Position numbers and translations under genes: made by a program
Notes under the pieces: model-generated
Seen by the model: the letters and a program-made list of their open reading frames with translations, nothing else
Told to the model about the DNA's origin: nothing
Databases searched by the model: none
NCBI RefSeq assembly: GCF_019578655.1
Contig: NC_063256.1
Location: 28,630,342 to 28,694,341 of the forward strand
DNA: 64,000 bases
Origin: Ricinus communis
Lineage: Eukaryota > Streptophyta > Magnoliopsida > Malpighiales > Euphorbiaceae
Reading direction: 5' to 3'
Shown: piece after piece, positions 48,283-60,883 of the stretch
Numbering within the stretch: position 1 is the stretch's first letter
Layout of the letters: every line of letters starts with the position of its first letter

Positions 48283-49683
48283 TAAAGATGGCAGAGTCTT
48301 ATCCGAATCCGGAAACCTGATCCGATTCGCCTAAAACCCGACCCGTCTAAACCCAAATTTTAATTTAAAGTTAAAGACTCGAACTTTAAATGACCCGAAA
48401 TCGAAATCGTCTGAACCTGAAATGACTCTGATCCGAAGCAACCCAAGACCTAAGTGATTCGAAATCCGAGTGACCCGAGACCGAAGCAACCCGAGTCTGA
48501 AATAATAAAAAACCAAAAAAACCCAAATCTAAAATGATTCGAACTTGATACTAACACAATCTAGGACCCGATAATACCCAAATTATAACCGACACAGCCC
48601 AATTCAAAACCTGAAATTATCATAAATATAACTTCTTACTAAAATAAAATAGCATTTTGGTGATATTTAATTATCATATATAACTAATTTTGATACTAAT
48701 TTTTTAATAAATTTTATTTTCACTTAGAATTTTAAGAATGTACTATCATCTCTAAATTTTTAATCTATTAAAATTATTATTTTTAAAACTGTTAATCATT
48801 AAATAAAATAACTAGCTTGAATTTATATATATAATATCAAATAAAAATATTAAAAAATAATCAAATAAAATAACTGAAGTCAAGATATTTATAATAACTT
48901 CGATTTAAATTTTTCTTTAAAAAAGATAGAAAGGTGAAATTATTTTATGTTATATTTATACAAAAATAATATTTGAGACTGAAAAATAAATTCTACGCTG
49001 AGTACAAAATTAAATTAATAATTATGAATGTTCATTCAAAAAACTTAAATAATAACAAAAAAAATTAATTAAATAAATTTCGATGTTAATACCATTTTGA
49101 ATTTAAATTTTTTAATTTACAACACTTTTAGAAATAAACTAATTCTTAAATTAATAAAAATTTGTATTTTTGTAATTTTTTATTTAATTTCTTTTGAAGA
49201 ATTCGAAGTTAAAAAGATGATAGTTCAACAAAAAAATAGCTGTGCACATATAAGGTAGAAGATGGTCTACCACAATACAGAAATTTGAATTTTAAATCTT
49301 TAACTATAAATTTTTTTAAACAAATTAAATATATAGAATTCTACTAGATAAAATTTATGAGATAAAAAAAACAGATAATTAATCATAAAATTTAACTTGA
49401 ATCCGATAAATTAATTCGAGATCTGATCTAAAATTCGAGGCAACAAGAACTAGATTTTATCGGAACCCATAATGATCTGAATCTGAAAAAAAAAAAAGGA
49501 GGGATAGAAAGACGTGAAACCTAGATCAACTGAAACCCGACCAAACTCGAACCTGAAACTAATAGAATCCGACATCATCCATACCCAAAAAGACTCGAAC
49601 CTGAAATAACCAAATCTAAAATAATTGAAAATCTGAAATGATCTTATTCGAACCCGACTCGACTTGTCCATTTGCCATCTCTA
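48283..49683. mobile_element. hAT-like non-autonomous element, 1.4 kb
   Basis: The ends TAAAGATGGCA (left) and TAGAGATGGCA (reverse complement of right) are inverted, and CTATATA is duplicated on both sides (48275-48281 and 49684-49690), which fits a hAT insertion. Both subterminal regions are full of AACCCGA/TCCGAA-type repeats. No transposase frame is present. D1 holds only the left end. Confidence 0.75.
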
Positions 49684-49690
49684 CTATATA

Positions 49691-50180
49691 GAATAATTAA
49701 ATGTTTTTATAACTAAAAATTCAAAACTAGAAAGACTTTTTTTCAAAAACAGAAAGAGAGCAAATTGATTAATCAATTGCTCAGTTTGATTTCATTCGAA
49801 TTATCGGCCGATTCAATTGTGGATCAGTTTCTTTTTTTCTTTTTACAGTAGTAATGATACATTAACCGTTTTCAAAGCCAAAAAGAAAAAAGAAAAAAGA
49901 AATAAAAGCAAAAACAGAAGATTTTGATTTTCTTAAGATATAGAGAATCTAAAGATATAAAAAGTAGGTAACAGATCCTTCCCTACTATTCCTACTTAGC
50001 TGGAGATTCAAAAGTCCACAAAATATTTTCTTTTTATCTACATACACTATTAATACTACTGCTCTTTATTTGTACGTACACCAAACTACTATATTGCACT
50101 TCCTTCCGTTGCCCGTTCCGTTCCCAGTTCCTAACATCTGATTAAACAGATCCAAACCTAAGAATAGCATTCATAGTATA
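49691..50180 (+). other. Upstream region of the OPT gene
   Basis: AT-rich, with pyrimidine-rich stretches near 49830 and 50025-50150. A TATA-like run (ACTATATTGC) lies about 90 bp before the start codon. No proven promoter element. Confidence 0.35.
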
Positions 50181-53100
50181 ATGGCTAGCGTGAATTCTCA
50201 GGTTGCAGCTCTGAAAATGGAGAAGGTTGAGGAGGAACAAGAAGAAGAATGCCCCATAAAACAAGTGGAGCTAACTGTACCAAAAACTGATGACCCTGAC
50301 ATGCCAGTTTTGACATTTAGGATGTGGGTTTTGGGTATATCTGCATGTGTGATATTATCTGCCGTGAATCAGTTCTTTTGGTATAGGAAACAACCCATGT
50401 TTCTTTCAGCCATATCTGCTCAGATTGCTGTTGTGCCTTTAGGACATTCACTGGCAAGAACACTGCCTACTAGATTATACTTTCAGGGCACGAAATGGGA
50501 GTTTACTATGAATCCAGGACCTTTTAATGTGAAGGAGCATGTTCTCATTACTATCTTTGCTAATTCTGGCGCTGGAACTGTTTATGCTACTCATGTTCTC
50601 AGTGCTGTTAAGTTGTTTTATAAGAGAAAACTCACTTTCCTCCCTTCCTTAATTGTTATGATCACTACTCAGGTTTAATTGCTGCTCCTTCCTTTTAGTT
50701 TCAGCAATTCTTTTCTAAAAGTTATTTAACTAATAATCTGGGTTACTGGGATTGTTTAGAGTTATAAGTTCACAAATATATATACATATGTTAGTGAATA
50801 CCTTTTTAAGAGTTTTAAGTCTATGAATCTTCTACAATCACCTAAAAGGCTGTTTGGATGAAAGTCTTTTTAAATTTTTTTAAAAGTTTTATAAGATTTT
50901 GGAATCTCAATCTTTTCTTTTTTGTTAAATATCAGTTACCAAGTAAAATCTCAACCCACTAAATAGTGAATTAAGAAGGTTTTAGCTTAAAAGATTTATA
51001 TTACTTTCAAAATTATTCACATACTATTTATTTTTATTAAACAAAATAGAATTAAAAATTCTACCTTCCTTTTCATTTATTTTATAAAACCATACTATAT
51101 TTTACTTTTAATTTTACCAAACATAATTAATATTCTAACCAGCTAGAGTTGCACTACTTACCAATTTGCAGGTGGTGGGTTTTGGCTGGGCTGGACTTTT
51201 CCGAAGATATCTAGTAGAGCCGGGGGAAATATGGTGGCCGGCCAATATGGTTCAAGTCTCATTATTCAGGTAAATATATATATTAGATTTTTATTCACAT
51301 ACGGTCCACATAATTATTTAATAATTTAATTTATTATTATTTATTTAATAAAAAATTAAAACTAATATTTATTTAATTTCATAATACCTTGTAAATTTTT
51401 TGTTTAACTAATATTTATTTAAATATGAATTTCTAATTTTTTAAATAAAAATATAATCAGTAGAATATAATTATTTTTATAAATATGATAATTGATTTAA
51501 TTTTCTTTAACAATACTACTACCATCTGTTTTTTATTTGATTATCTTTCTAAGATGATATTTAAATTTTATTAATTTATTTTTTAGTGTAACATATTTAA
51601 AATTAATATATGATTCTAATATTCAAACATTTTTTTTATTTTAATCAAATTTAAGAAATTAATTTTTAAATAAAAATTTAATATATTTATAGATTCTTTG
51701 ATGCATTGTCTATACAATTATAATTTAGTAATAGTTCATATTAAATATATGTAAAATTATGTTAAAAATAATAAAAACATATGCTAAAAAATACATGGTA
51801 TTCTTTTGATACAAAAAATATTTTCATTCCTTAAATGAAAAAACATCGAACCACATTATAGTTTTTAAGACTTTTACAACATCCTTATATAATTATTTTT
51901 TAGAAAAGTGTTTTATCAAGTTTTTATTGATTATCACTTTTTACTTGACATTATAAGATCATTTTTATTTTATAATAGTTATGACTTATTTATAATCATA
52001 TTTAAAAATAATTTATTTTGTTATTTTTCCTTTACAAATGGATTGTGGTATGAATATGCTATATTTTAAAAATATTTTACCATTTTTATTTTTAATTAAA
52101 TATTTTTTTCTAAAATTTTAAAAATATTTAATCCCATCATTCATCTGTTATAAATGAAAACATAATTTAAATGAAAATTAAGTCAAGCAAATTTAGAATT
52201 GATATTTTATAAATTTGTCTTGTTATATATTCTTTATACACAATTTTGATATGAATAAGCTAAATTTTATAAATATCTTACAATTTTTAGTTTAATCAAA
52301 TATTTTAATAGAAAATTTAAATCATCAAACCAATCACTTGTCCAACTAAAAATGGAAACAAAGTATAAATAATCAATCAAGAAATTAAGTTTGATACTAA
52401 GCAATTAAAGTTAAATAAAAATTATTTAATTATTTAGTTTGATACTAAGCAATTAGAGTATTTAATTTTAAAAGTTTTTATTAAAATTTTTAATATTATA
52501 ATATTAATATTCCTTTTAATAAGAAAATTTCTTAGTATTATTGTTTCTTTTTTATTTTATATAAAATCATTTCTAATTATAAAGAATATCTTAATAATTT
52601 AAATTATCTCAAATTACCGAATAATTTAGTTAACTCGTATTTCTATTAAGCAACTAAACTATCTAATTCTTAGAAAACTATTAATATTTATATTTTGATA
52701 AGTTTGTCTATCTCCTCCTCTCTCATTTGTATATATCTTATTAATATTAATATTTTATCTAAATGAATTATACATTAATTATAATAATTTGACTTGATAA
52801 TTATACTTTCTATTTTATTTTAGCTATAATATTTTTTTCGATTTTAGAATATCATCATTTCAAATGAAATAAAACTTTTTCTTAGTTTTATTAATAAAGC
52901 TTTCTCTTTTATTTTTTAAATATTAAATTAAATATATTTTTTTTATTGAATTCATGCGAACAAAACCTTAAAAGTCATTACATACATGGAATTAAATATC
53001 TTATTAATTATTAATTTTTTATCTAATGAATTATACATTAATTATAATAATTGACTTGATAATTATACTTTCTATTTTATTTTTATAGCTATAATATTTT

Positions 53101-55827
53101 TTTCAATTTTAGAATATCATCATTTAAAATAAAATAAAACTTTTTTTCTTTTATTTTTTAAATATTAAATTAAATATAATTTTCTTTTACTGAAATCATG
53201 CCAACGAAACCTTAAAAGTCATTGCAGACATGGAATTATTGCCTGAAGCTTCCTGCTCTAGGCATTTTTATTTCAAAATTTAGTTTACTTTCAGCTTTCT
53301 TGTTTTAAAACTTTTTGTTGAACATGTGTACTTACATTTTGAGTGAGCTATTGAGGGGGCTAAGGAACCTGTGAAACAAATACACTAACGCCACTTTAAT
53401 TATACACATATGTTTATCATGTTGGTAATTAATAGTTTGATCAAATCAATATTTATTTTTATATCTAATTATCTCAAAATACTGATTTTAAATTTTTTTA
53501 TATGTTTATTAATTATTAATAAAAGTATAATAAAATTAGAATCTTAACTAAAAGTTTCTTAATCCTACTACTACTACTATTTTTAATTAATTATTAATAT
53601 AGCAATACATAAAGACGTTTTAATAAATTTATTTATTCTCCTTTTACACTTTTATAATTATGATATGATAATAATTAATATAACAACAAATAAGTACGTT
53701 TTAGTAAACTTGCTTCTTCCCCTCCCTCGGTACTTTTATATACGATATTATACATATGTTATTATTATGGTATGGGTACGAGTGCAAGCGCACACGCGTG
53801 CATGTTTGTGTATTGTGTATTAATCAAATTGGAGTTGGTATCTAATTTACATGGATATATCATCACTGCAGGGCTCTACGAGAAAGACAAAAGAGCAAAA
53901 GGAGGGATAACTCGAACCCAGTTCTTCCTCATTGTCCTGGTCTCCAGCTTTTGTTACTATGTCCTTCCTGGGTATCTTGTGCAAATTCTAACATCTTTCT
54001 CTTGGATCTGTTGGATTGCTCCTAAATCTGTTATTGTTCAGCAACTGGGTTCAGGCCTAGAAGGTCTTGGCATTGGTGCTATAGGGTTCGACTGGTCCAC
54101 AGTTTCTGCATATCTTGGTAGTCCACTTGCTAGTCCATGGTTTGCTACTGCAAATATTGCGGTTGGTTTCTCTCTGGTTATGTATGTTTTAATACCCATC
54201 AGTTACTGGGGTAATGTCTACAATGCCAAAACCTTCCCAATATTTTCTAGTAGTCTTTTCCAAGGAAATGGTGAAGAATACGACATCCACAGTATTGTGG
54301 ATTCCAAGTTTCATCTCGATAAAAATGCGTATGCGAGCTCTGGGCCTGTGCATCTCAGCACTTTCTTTGCTATGACCTATGGTGCTGGATTTGCAGCTCT
54401 TGCTGCCACATTTATGCATGTACTTCTGTTTAATGGAAGGTATGCTCAGCTAGTATAAATCAATTACTTGTAAATCTAGCAAAGCAGCACCACCTGCAAC
54501 ACCTTTTATATGGTTCTATGCATAGTTAACCACAATTCTGTCGACCTTTCACCTGTTAAATGCAGTGACCTCTGGATGCAAAGCAAAATGGCATTGCGGG
54601 GAAAAAGGAAAATGGATATACATACAAGGCTCATGAAGAAATACAAATCGGTTCCTTTGTGGTGGTTTATTGTCATCGCCATCATAAACATTGCTGCTAT
54701 AATCATAACTTGCGAGTACTACAACGAGTCGCTTCAATTGCGCTGGTGGGGCGTGTTGCTAGCCTGTGGAATATCCCTATTCTTCACTCTCCCAATAGGA
54801 ATAATATTTGCCACCACAAACCAGGTAGAATTGCAGCATGCCAAGACCTGTCTCTAATTTGAATTATGAGGTCCAGAAATGGAATATCTTGATGCTGGAA
54901 ATCAAATGCTAACATTTTTTTGTTCACCTGTAATTATCACAGGCACCAGGCTTGAACATCATTACAGAATATATAATTGGGTATATAAATCCAGGGCTTC
55001 CTGTTGCCAATATGTGTTTCAAGGTATATGGATATATCAGCATGACTCAAGCTCTGACCTTCCTACAAGACTTTAAGCTTGGCCACTACATGAAGATTCC
55101 ACCAAGGTCGATGTTCATGGCCCAGGTCAGCTTAATTGTCCCTGCTTCTAAAATCTATGTACATTAAGCATAACATGCAAATGTTCAGAACTAAGCGTAC
55201 CTGGCCTTGCAGGTTGTAGGAACAATTCTGTCAGTGTTGGTATACCTACTAACTGCATGGGGAATGATGGATGCAATCCCGAATCTCTGTGACAAAGCAC
55301 AACTTCCCAAGGGTAGTCCGTGGACATGCCCGATGGATAAGGTGTTCTTTGATGCCTCTGTTATATGGGGGCTTCTCGGCCCCCGGAGGATCTTTGGGAA
55401 CCTTGGTGAATATGGAATGATAAATTGGTTCTTCCTTGGTGGAGCCATAGCCCCACTCTTAGTCTGGCTTGCCCACAAGGCTTTTCCGAGCCAGAAATGG
55501 ATTCGTCTTATTCACATGCCTGTACTGATAGGTTCCACAGGACTAATGCCCCCAGCTACTGCTGTGAACTACACTAGTTGGTTAATTCTTGGATTTTTAT
55601 CCGGCTACGTGTTCTATCGGTACCGTCCAGGATTATGGAAACGCTATAATTATGTTCTCTCAGGCGGGCTTGATGCTGGGACGGCCTTTATAACATTATT
55701 GATATTTTTCAGTTTGAATTACTGGGGTGTCATTTTCAACTGGTGGGGAACCAACGATGAAGGGTGCCCATTGGCTTCCTGTCCAACAGCCAAAGGTGTT
55801 TTCAAGGATGGTTGCCCGGTTGTCTAG
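50181..55827 (+). CDS. OPT-family oligopeptide transporter, six exons, one frame break
   Basis: A proton-coupled plasma-membrane carrier of the oligopeptide transporter (PT) clade, which moves small peptides such as glutathione or metal-chelating peptides. Exons: 50181-50672, 51172-51269, 53872-54439, 54566-54824, 54943-55125 and 55213-55827, all with GT-AG borders. About 738 residues are expected, normal for plant OPTs. Family marks: [20 protein letters not shown] (NPG motif) in exon 1, [19 protein letters not shown] in exon 2, [10 protein letters not shown] in exon 3, MKIPPR (KIPPR motif) in exon 5 and [14 protein letters not shown] in exon 6. Many hydrophobic helices and a 50-residue Glu-rich N-terminal tail are visible. 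Exon 2 ends at phase 2 and exon 3 opens GGCTCTACGAG, which leaves the frame two bases short. [11 protein letters not shown] is the family-like frame. It is closest in style to plant OPT1/OPT5-type members. It runs tail-to-tail with the U-box gene 540 bp downstream. Confidence 0.92.
51270..53871 (+). other. Second OPT intron, 2.6 kb, very AT-rich
   Basis: A GT-AG intron of almost pure A/T composition, without a foreign reading frame. A tandem duplication of about 263 bp (52733-52995 and 52996-53237) lies near its 3' end. Confidence 0.75.
52733..53237. repeat. 263-bp tandem duplication in the OPT intron
   Basis: Both copies run from ATATCTTATTAAT through GACTTGATAATTATACTTTC and CTTAAAAGTCATT to CATGGAATTA, with scattered differences and short indels. 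Confidence 0.85.
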
Positions 55828-56366
55828 CCTAACTATTGTTTGCTTTTCCTTTTTCCATAGGTCTATTTTCATCTTATTTGGAGCAATTAGCTTTCTTCTC
55901 AATCTGTAAATATTTTGCTATAGTTATTGCTTATATCAGATGCATAAGATCCATGGATAAAGTTATTGGTTATATTATGTTAAATTTCTCATGTAAATCA
56001 CTATCAGTACCAGTGGTAGACTCAGAGCATTATGGATTCATGAATCAAGGTTTGAGCTGCTTAATATATATATAGTGGCTGACAAGTAGCTAGAGTTAAT
56101 AATGATAATCATAACTCCTCTCTGAGAGGTCTCGTGCTTACTACAATATGCTTTTGAATACCAAGTAGGTACAGGTTACTTTGCGTCCTCAAAATCATAT
56201 CCCAAAAAAAGTTTGAGAAAAGAAAAGGAGAGAGACCAACAAAAAAAATGGTTGTAATAAATTAATTTCTAATAATTCAAAAACTAAATTAATAACTAAA
56301 GTTGCATGTTAATCATAACATAGTAATTTCTTCAACCTGTGTGAATAGAATTTCAGGAAAGACTAA
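55828..56366. other. Convergent intergenic region (OPT and U-box 3' ends)
   Basis: It presumably contains both 3' UTRs and poly(A) signals. I see no further gene or repeat. Confidence 0.5.
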
Positions 56367-59300
56367 TCAGAAATAAGAAGATTGTCCGTTCAACAAATTC
56401 AATTGAGCAAGTACCTTAGCAGCTAGAGATTTCATGTGGCTGCTTCCTCTTTGTGTTATTTCAACTAAGAGCATCTGGGCAGAAGCTCCATAATTTTGCT
56501 CGAGTTCAACCAGTCGAAAGATCCTTTCTAAAGCCTTCAGCGTCTTCTCTTGAATGCTGGATGAAGACGAACCCAACAATTTGATAATTGGAATAATGGC
56601 ATTTGCTTCAGCAAGGACCTTAGTTCCAGTTTGCAGTCTTTCCACATCTACCAATGTTAGCAGTGCATCTAAAGAAGCTTCACAGACTCCAGGATCCCTC
56701 TCCCCAAGCATTCTTACTAGAGGTTCCAAAGCATTAGCTTCCAAAATGCAGAAGGAAGATTCCACTGTACAAATGCCCAAGTGAGCAGGACATGATTTTA
56801 CAGGTGCAGCCATGCAGAACTGAAAACAACCCCGGTTGCTCAAGGCGGTGGAACTTTCAGAGAACTGCTTCAGTGAAATTGCAGCATATTGTTTTGTCAA
56901 AGCAGTCCCAGAAACCAATAACTGGACAAGCACTGGAATAATGCCAGCTTTGGCTACTCTATTCTGCCATTCCTGATTCGATGGTGCAGTAAAACGGCAA
57001 AGAGCTGCAACTGCATACTCTATTATCTTCATTCTGTAGGAGGCATTTCTACTTTCAGCATTGAGGCAAGTAGAAATGACTTCAAGTGCTCCAGCATCTA
57101 GCAGCCAGAGAGTTATCTGTGGGTCCTTGGGAAGATTAGAGATAACTCCCATAGCAGCAGCAACCTCTTCCAAGTCACTGGGAGTCTTGATGATCTTGAG
57201 CAATGTGTCAATGCATCTCTGACCCACATGCTCCAAGAAGGTGCTTTCATCACCATCTTGTGTCAAGAAACAGAAAAGCTTCACAGCATTTGCCCGTACA
57301 ATATGATTATCTAGCTCACATAATTGAACTAGTACTTGGACAGCAGAGAGCTGAAAATACACACAAGAAAAAATGTAAGGGAAAAAAAAACAACCATAAT
57401 TGCTAATAGAGAACCAACCACATGCCACAAATCTCAGGAGAGTATTCATTAAGCATGCTAAAGAATCTTACCTGTGTAACGTCTAAGATGAAGTAAGAGA
57501 GGAAGAAAGCAGCTCAACTTTCAAGTCTCATGATATAAATTTGTCAAGGATATACCTGTCTCAGTTTTGTTCTTAGTTCTGCACTTGAATGAGGCTGGCA
57601 CAGTACAAGAAAAGTATGGAGAATGTTTTTCTGGATGTTAGGACCTGTAAAGGAAATAAGAGAGAAAAGCTTAAAAATTTCTTCTGCAGATTCCAGAAAT
57701 GAGTTTTGCTTGCTATCAGCTTCTGGACTAGTAGTTGCTGTGGCAAGGTGCATAATTATGGCAGCAACTTGTTCTCGCAAACTCGGTGGCAATAAGCTGT
57801 GACGATAAAGAAGTTCAAATAGTGGTTCAAGTGCACCTTCTCTTATCATCTGGATGCCATTTTGTGGTACATTTGAAAGGTTGTTTAGAGCTTTAATAGC
57901 AACCTTTTTAACTTCTAAATCATCATATGCAAGCAGTTCAAGCAGTGGCTCCAATGCTCCATCTCTAAATAAAGACACTTTATTGTGCTCGGTCAACTCA
58001 ATTTCTGATAATGTCCCGGCCAAGATAAGTTTAAGATCTTTCTCACCTGCATTGACATAAATTACGAGTAATGAATCCACAAGTTTCCTGATTATTAAAG
58101 TCTATTTTTAATTTCTATTGCAACGAGTGAGACCAAAACTTTTTTTGAAGTAATCATGCAAATATATTACCTTGTTTCAGGCACTAATTTTGAAAGTAGG
58201 GGCTAGGAAACTTTTGCAAACTAAATTTTGAATTTAACATCCCAAGAAGATTTCAATCATAAGTGTGAAATGTCAAATGGTGTCTTACAAGAATACCTTT
58301 TGTGAAAACTCATATGTGAAAAAGGAAACCACCATGATAAAAACATACCTGAAGAAAGAAGTTGCAGTAATGGTTTAAAGTAGTTTGCTTTTGCCATCTG
58401 TATAACATTTTGATTGAGAAAAGACAGATTCTGTAACAGTTCTTCTGCCTTATTGGCAGCATCATTGTCATCACTGTTTGATGTAGTTACTAAAAGCAAT
58501 ATGCAACCCTGAATATTTCCTATGGAATCTCGCACCAGGTGAATTCCTTGATAGTTCTAATAACAACTCCAAGGCTAACTTACTTTCCCCAATTTGGCGA
58601 GCTAGTGAACGAACAATCATTTCAAGCGCAAGATTGACTTTAGCAATTTTTTCCTGCCAGAATTAGTACACTGAAGCTGATGAAATATATAATACAAAGC
58701 ATCAATTTTTCAATTTTCTTCCAAATAGACAAGAAAACTAAAGTTTTCAATTCTTTCTTTCTTTAAAGAGTGTGAAAGGGGAAGAGGACCTAGGGATTTG
58801 AACTCGACTTCAGGTAATAGAGCGAAATTTATATATCCATAAAATTACTGTCCTGTTGTTACTTCCAGTTTAATGATGGTATGATATGATCTGTTGCAAG
58901 ATGACAAATAAAAAGAATCCATTTACTATTCCTCGGTATGCAAGGAAATGGAATTGAGAGGTACCCTGTTAACTTCACTATCCTTTGCAAGGATGCAAAG
59001 AATGGCCAAAGCATGGGTTCTTATTTCCTGATCTTTTGCACCAAGCAGTTCAATAAGAACTGGTACATAGTCTTCCATTAGCGCCCATTCTCGGTGCAAA
59101 TCTCGTTCAACCAGTAAACCCTGCAGTTTTTCCAAGGACTGAAGAACTTCTTGGTCTTCAGTCGATTGGAGTTTAGACTTAATAGAAACAATGGTAATTA
59201 AATTGTTTCTGTCTCTCCATTCTGCAATCGATTTTCGAAGTGGCTTATTAGGCTGTAAAACAAAAGTATCTAGGGGAGTACAGGTCAAGGGACAGCTGCT

Positions 59301-60230
59301 ATGCCCTTCTGTAAACCACTTCTCTATTGCAGCTCTTTCAAAGGTTTTACCAGAGGATATTTCCACAGGATCAACCATTATATCCTGAGTGATAGGGCAA
59401 TAAAATGATTGTAGAGGTTGTAATGGCTGCCGGCCCAAAGAATTTCGTCTACTAAAGTACTTCCTCTCTCGCTCCTCATGAGATGTAGTGGCATCAGCAT
59501 TTTCAAGCAATGCAATGATTTTCTCCATCTTTATAATGTCTGCAATATCTTTTCTTAGCTTGAGATCTTCTACCTCGTTCTTAAATTCTTCAACTTCCTT
59601 CTTTAAAGCTAATTTCTCAGTAGAGATTCCAACAGCCTCAGCAATATGAAACAACAAATTGTTCGCCCAAGATCGATCAACATTTCCTTCTTGTCTTGCT
59701 GACTCAATCTTATCCAAAATTTCTTGCTCCATTACTGCTTGATATTCAGAATCCAGCATATTCTTGCACAACTGGCTAATTTTATCGCTTATGCTCAAGG
59801 AAACACCTAAGGAAGCTAGAGGTATGAGGCTTAAAGCCTCACCTAAGGAAGCTAGAGGTATGAGGCTTAAAGCCTGACTAATCTCTTTCGTGCTATCTTC
59901 TAAATGACTAACAATTCTATGGCAATTCAGCAAGAGATAGACCTTACTTTTCTTATTGCACTCGAGGACCAACCGCTTAGCGATTTTAGTCTTTCTATTC
60001 AGAATCTCTACTGCATTTCTTAAGCTCTCAGAATAGTCTGAATTTAAACCCGACAATTCCCTCAAGACAGATGCAGTCTTCTCTAAGTAGGCCGAGAATT
60101 TCATAAAATTTTCCTTCTGAATAACGATTTGATTGGCTGAATGTATCGTGTCGAATATGGAAAGGATTATCTGAGAAAGTAACTCAGATACAGTCTGAAT
60201 AGAGGCATTAATTACAATATCATGTACCAT
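56367..60230 (-). CDS. U-box/ARM-repeat E3 ubiquitin ligase (PUB42/43/44 type), one frame break
   Basis: A plant U-box protein that transfers ubiquitin from an E2 to substrates bound by its ARM repeats. Exons on the minus strand: 60230-58965, 58653-58349, 58046-57556 and 57350-56367, about 1014 residues. An N-terminal helical domain (about 1-250) is followed by the U-box (about 275-345: FYCPITQDIMVDPVEISSGK, then RAAIEKWF, CPLT and LQPNKPLR), then ARM repeats to the C-terminus (for example EGALEPLFELLYR and NALEPLVRMLGERDPG). The length fits the large PUB42-like branch, and the repeat wording resembles PUB43/44. Exon 2 switches frame between ELSRN and RDSIGNIQG, where one extra base lies in 58540-58552. 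A 36-bp in-frame duplication at 59804-59875 repeats 12 residues of the N-terminal domain. It is head-to-head with the exon at 60333, 100 bp away. Subcellular location cannot be read from the sequence. Confidence 0.92.
59804..59875. repeat. 36-bp in-frame tandem duplication in U-box exon 1
   Basis: Units 59804-59839 and 59840-59875 are identical and encode a repeated LSLIPLASLG stretch (about residues 119-142). Confidence 0.95.
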
Positions 60231-60332
60231 CTTCTTACAGAAGAGGAACTATAGATTAACAGTACGAACTCTCACTAAGCTAAGCAATGAAATTTCGAAA
60301 AATTCTTCTTTAGTCACAGAAACACATGAAAC
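60231..60332. promoter_or_regulatory. Probable bidirectional promoter/5' UTR spacer
   Basis: Only about 100 bp separate the start codon of the U-box gene (minus) and the first ATG of the plus-strand exon. Both transcripts must start within this spacer or inside the opposing gene. No TATA box is clear. Confidence 0.35.
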
Positions 60333-60581
60333 ATGTCACTAAGCCCTTTCCAATTTGAGCTTATCTCTACCTTCATCATCAAAAGGCACCTCTACCAGAT
60401 CAAGAAACCACCTTCATTTCTTGAAAACAAATGGGGTGGTAGGCTTCAAATTCACAAACAAGAACAACAATAGCATCAAGGCCATGGCAGCAGCAGCAGC
60501 AAAGAGCAGAGCCAATGGCAAGCTGCATCAGCAACCCCAGCTCCCAACACAAGAAAAGAGTGGCTCCTGTTGCACCAGTAG
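60333..60581 (+). CDS. First exon of an unrecognised gene, transit-peptide-like
   Basis: One frame from 60355 encodes SLSLPSSSKGTSTRSRNHLH, then an Ala run and QQPQLPTQEKSGSCCTSR up to a GTAATT donor at 60582. It has no ATG at its start, only an internal ATG at 60484. An ATG at 60333 opens MSLSPFQFE in a different frame, as if one base had been gained or lost near 60350. Ser/Thr/Arg-rich composition with few acids suggests an organelle-targeting peptide. The following exons could not be placed. A start at 60484 would give a short, Ala-rich N-terminus instead. Confidence 0.45.
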
Positions 60582-60883
60582 GTAATTATAATTAACTAAT
60601 CACTGTCCATATATCATTTGTATCTTAAAATTAATTACATTCTTGAAAGACACTTGGTGATCATCTTCTATTTACTTTGGTCTGCGGGGTTCATTTAAAG
60701 TAGTCAATGCACATTAAGCCTGAAATTTCATCTGAGAGCTAATGGCGCCAACCCAATTGAACCTCCAACATATTAATTCCGTTTTCAAGATGAACCCAAA
60801 TGTTATATTTTCATTGAAACTAATTTTCTCACCTACCAAACAGATTAAAAGAGAGAGGCAGAGATAAGGAGAGGGAAACCTAC

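Noticed and set aside
48331..48516. Arg-rich minus frames at 48.3-49.7 kb
   Set aside because: They are translations of the AACCCGA-type subterminal repeats of the hAT-like element.
54189..54737. Minus-strand frames across OPT exons 3 and 4
   Set aside because: They are shadows of the transporter exons, which have strong family motifs on the plus strand.
56554..58060. Plus-strand frames across the U-box ARM exons
   Set aside because: Antisense shadows of the minus-strand coding exons.
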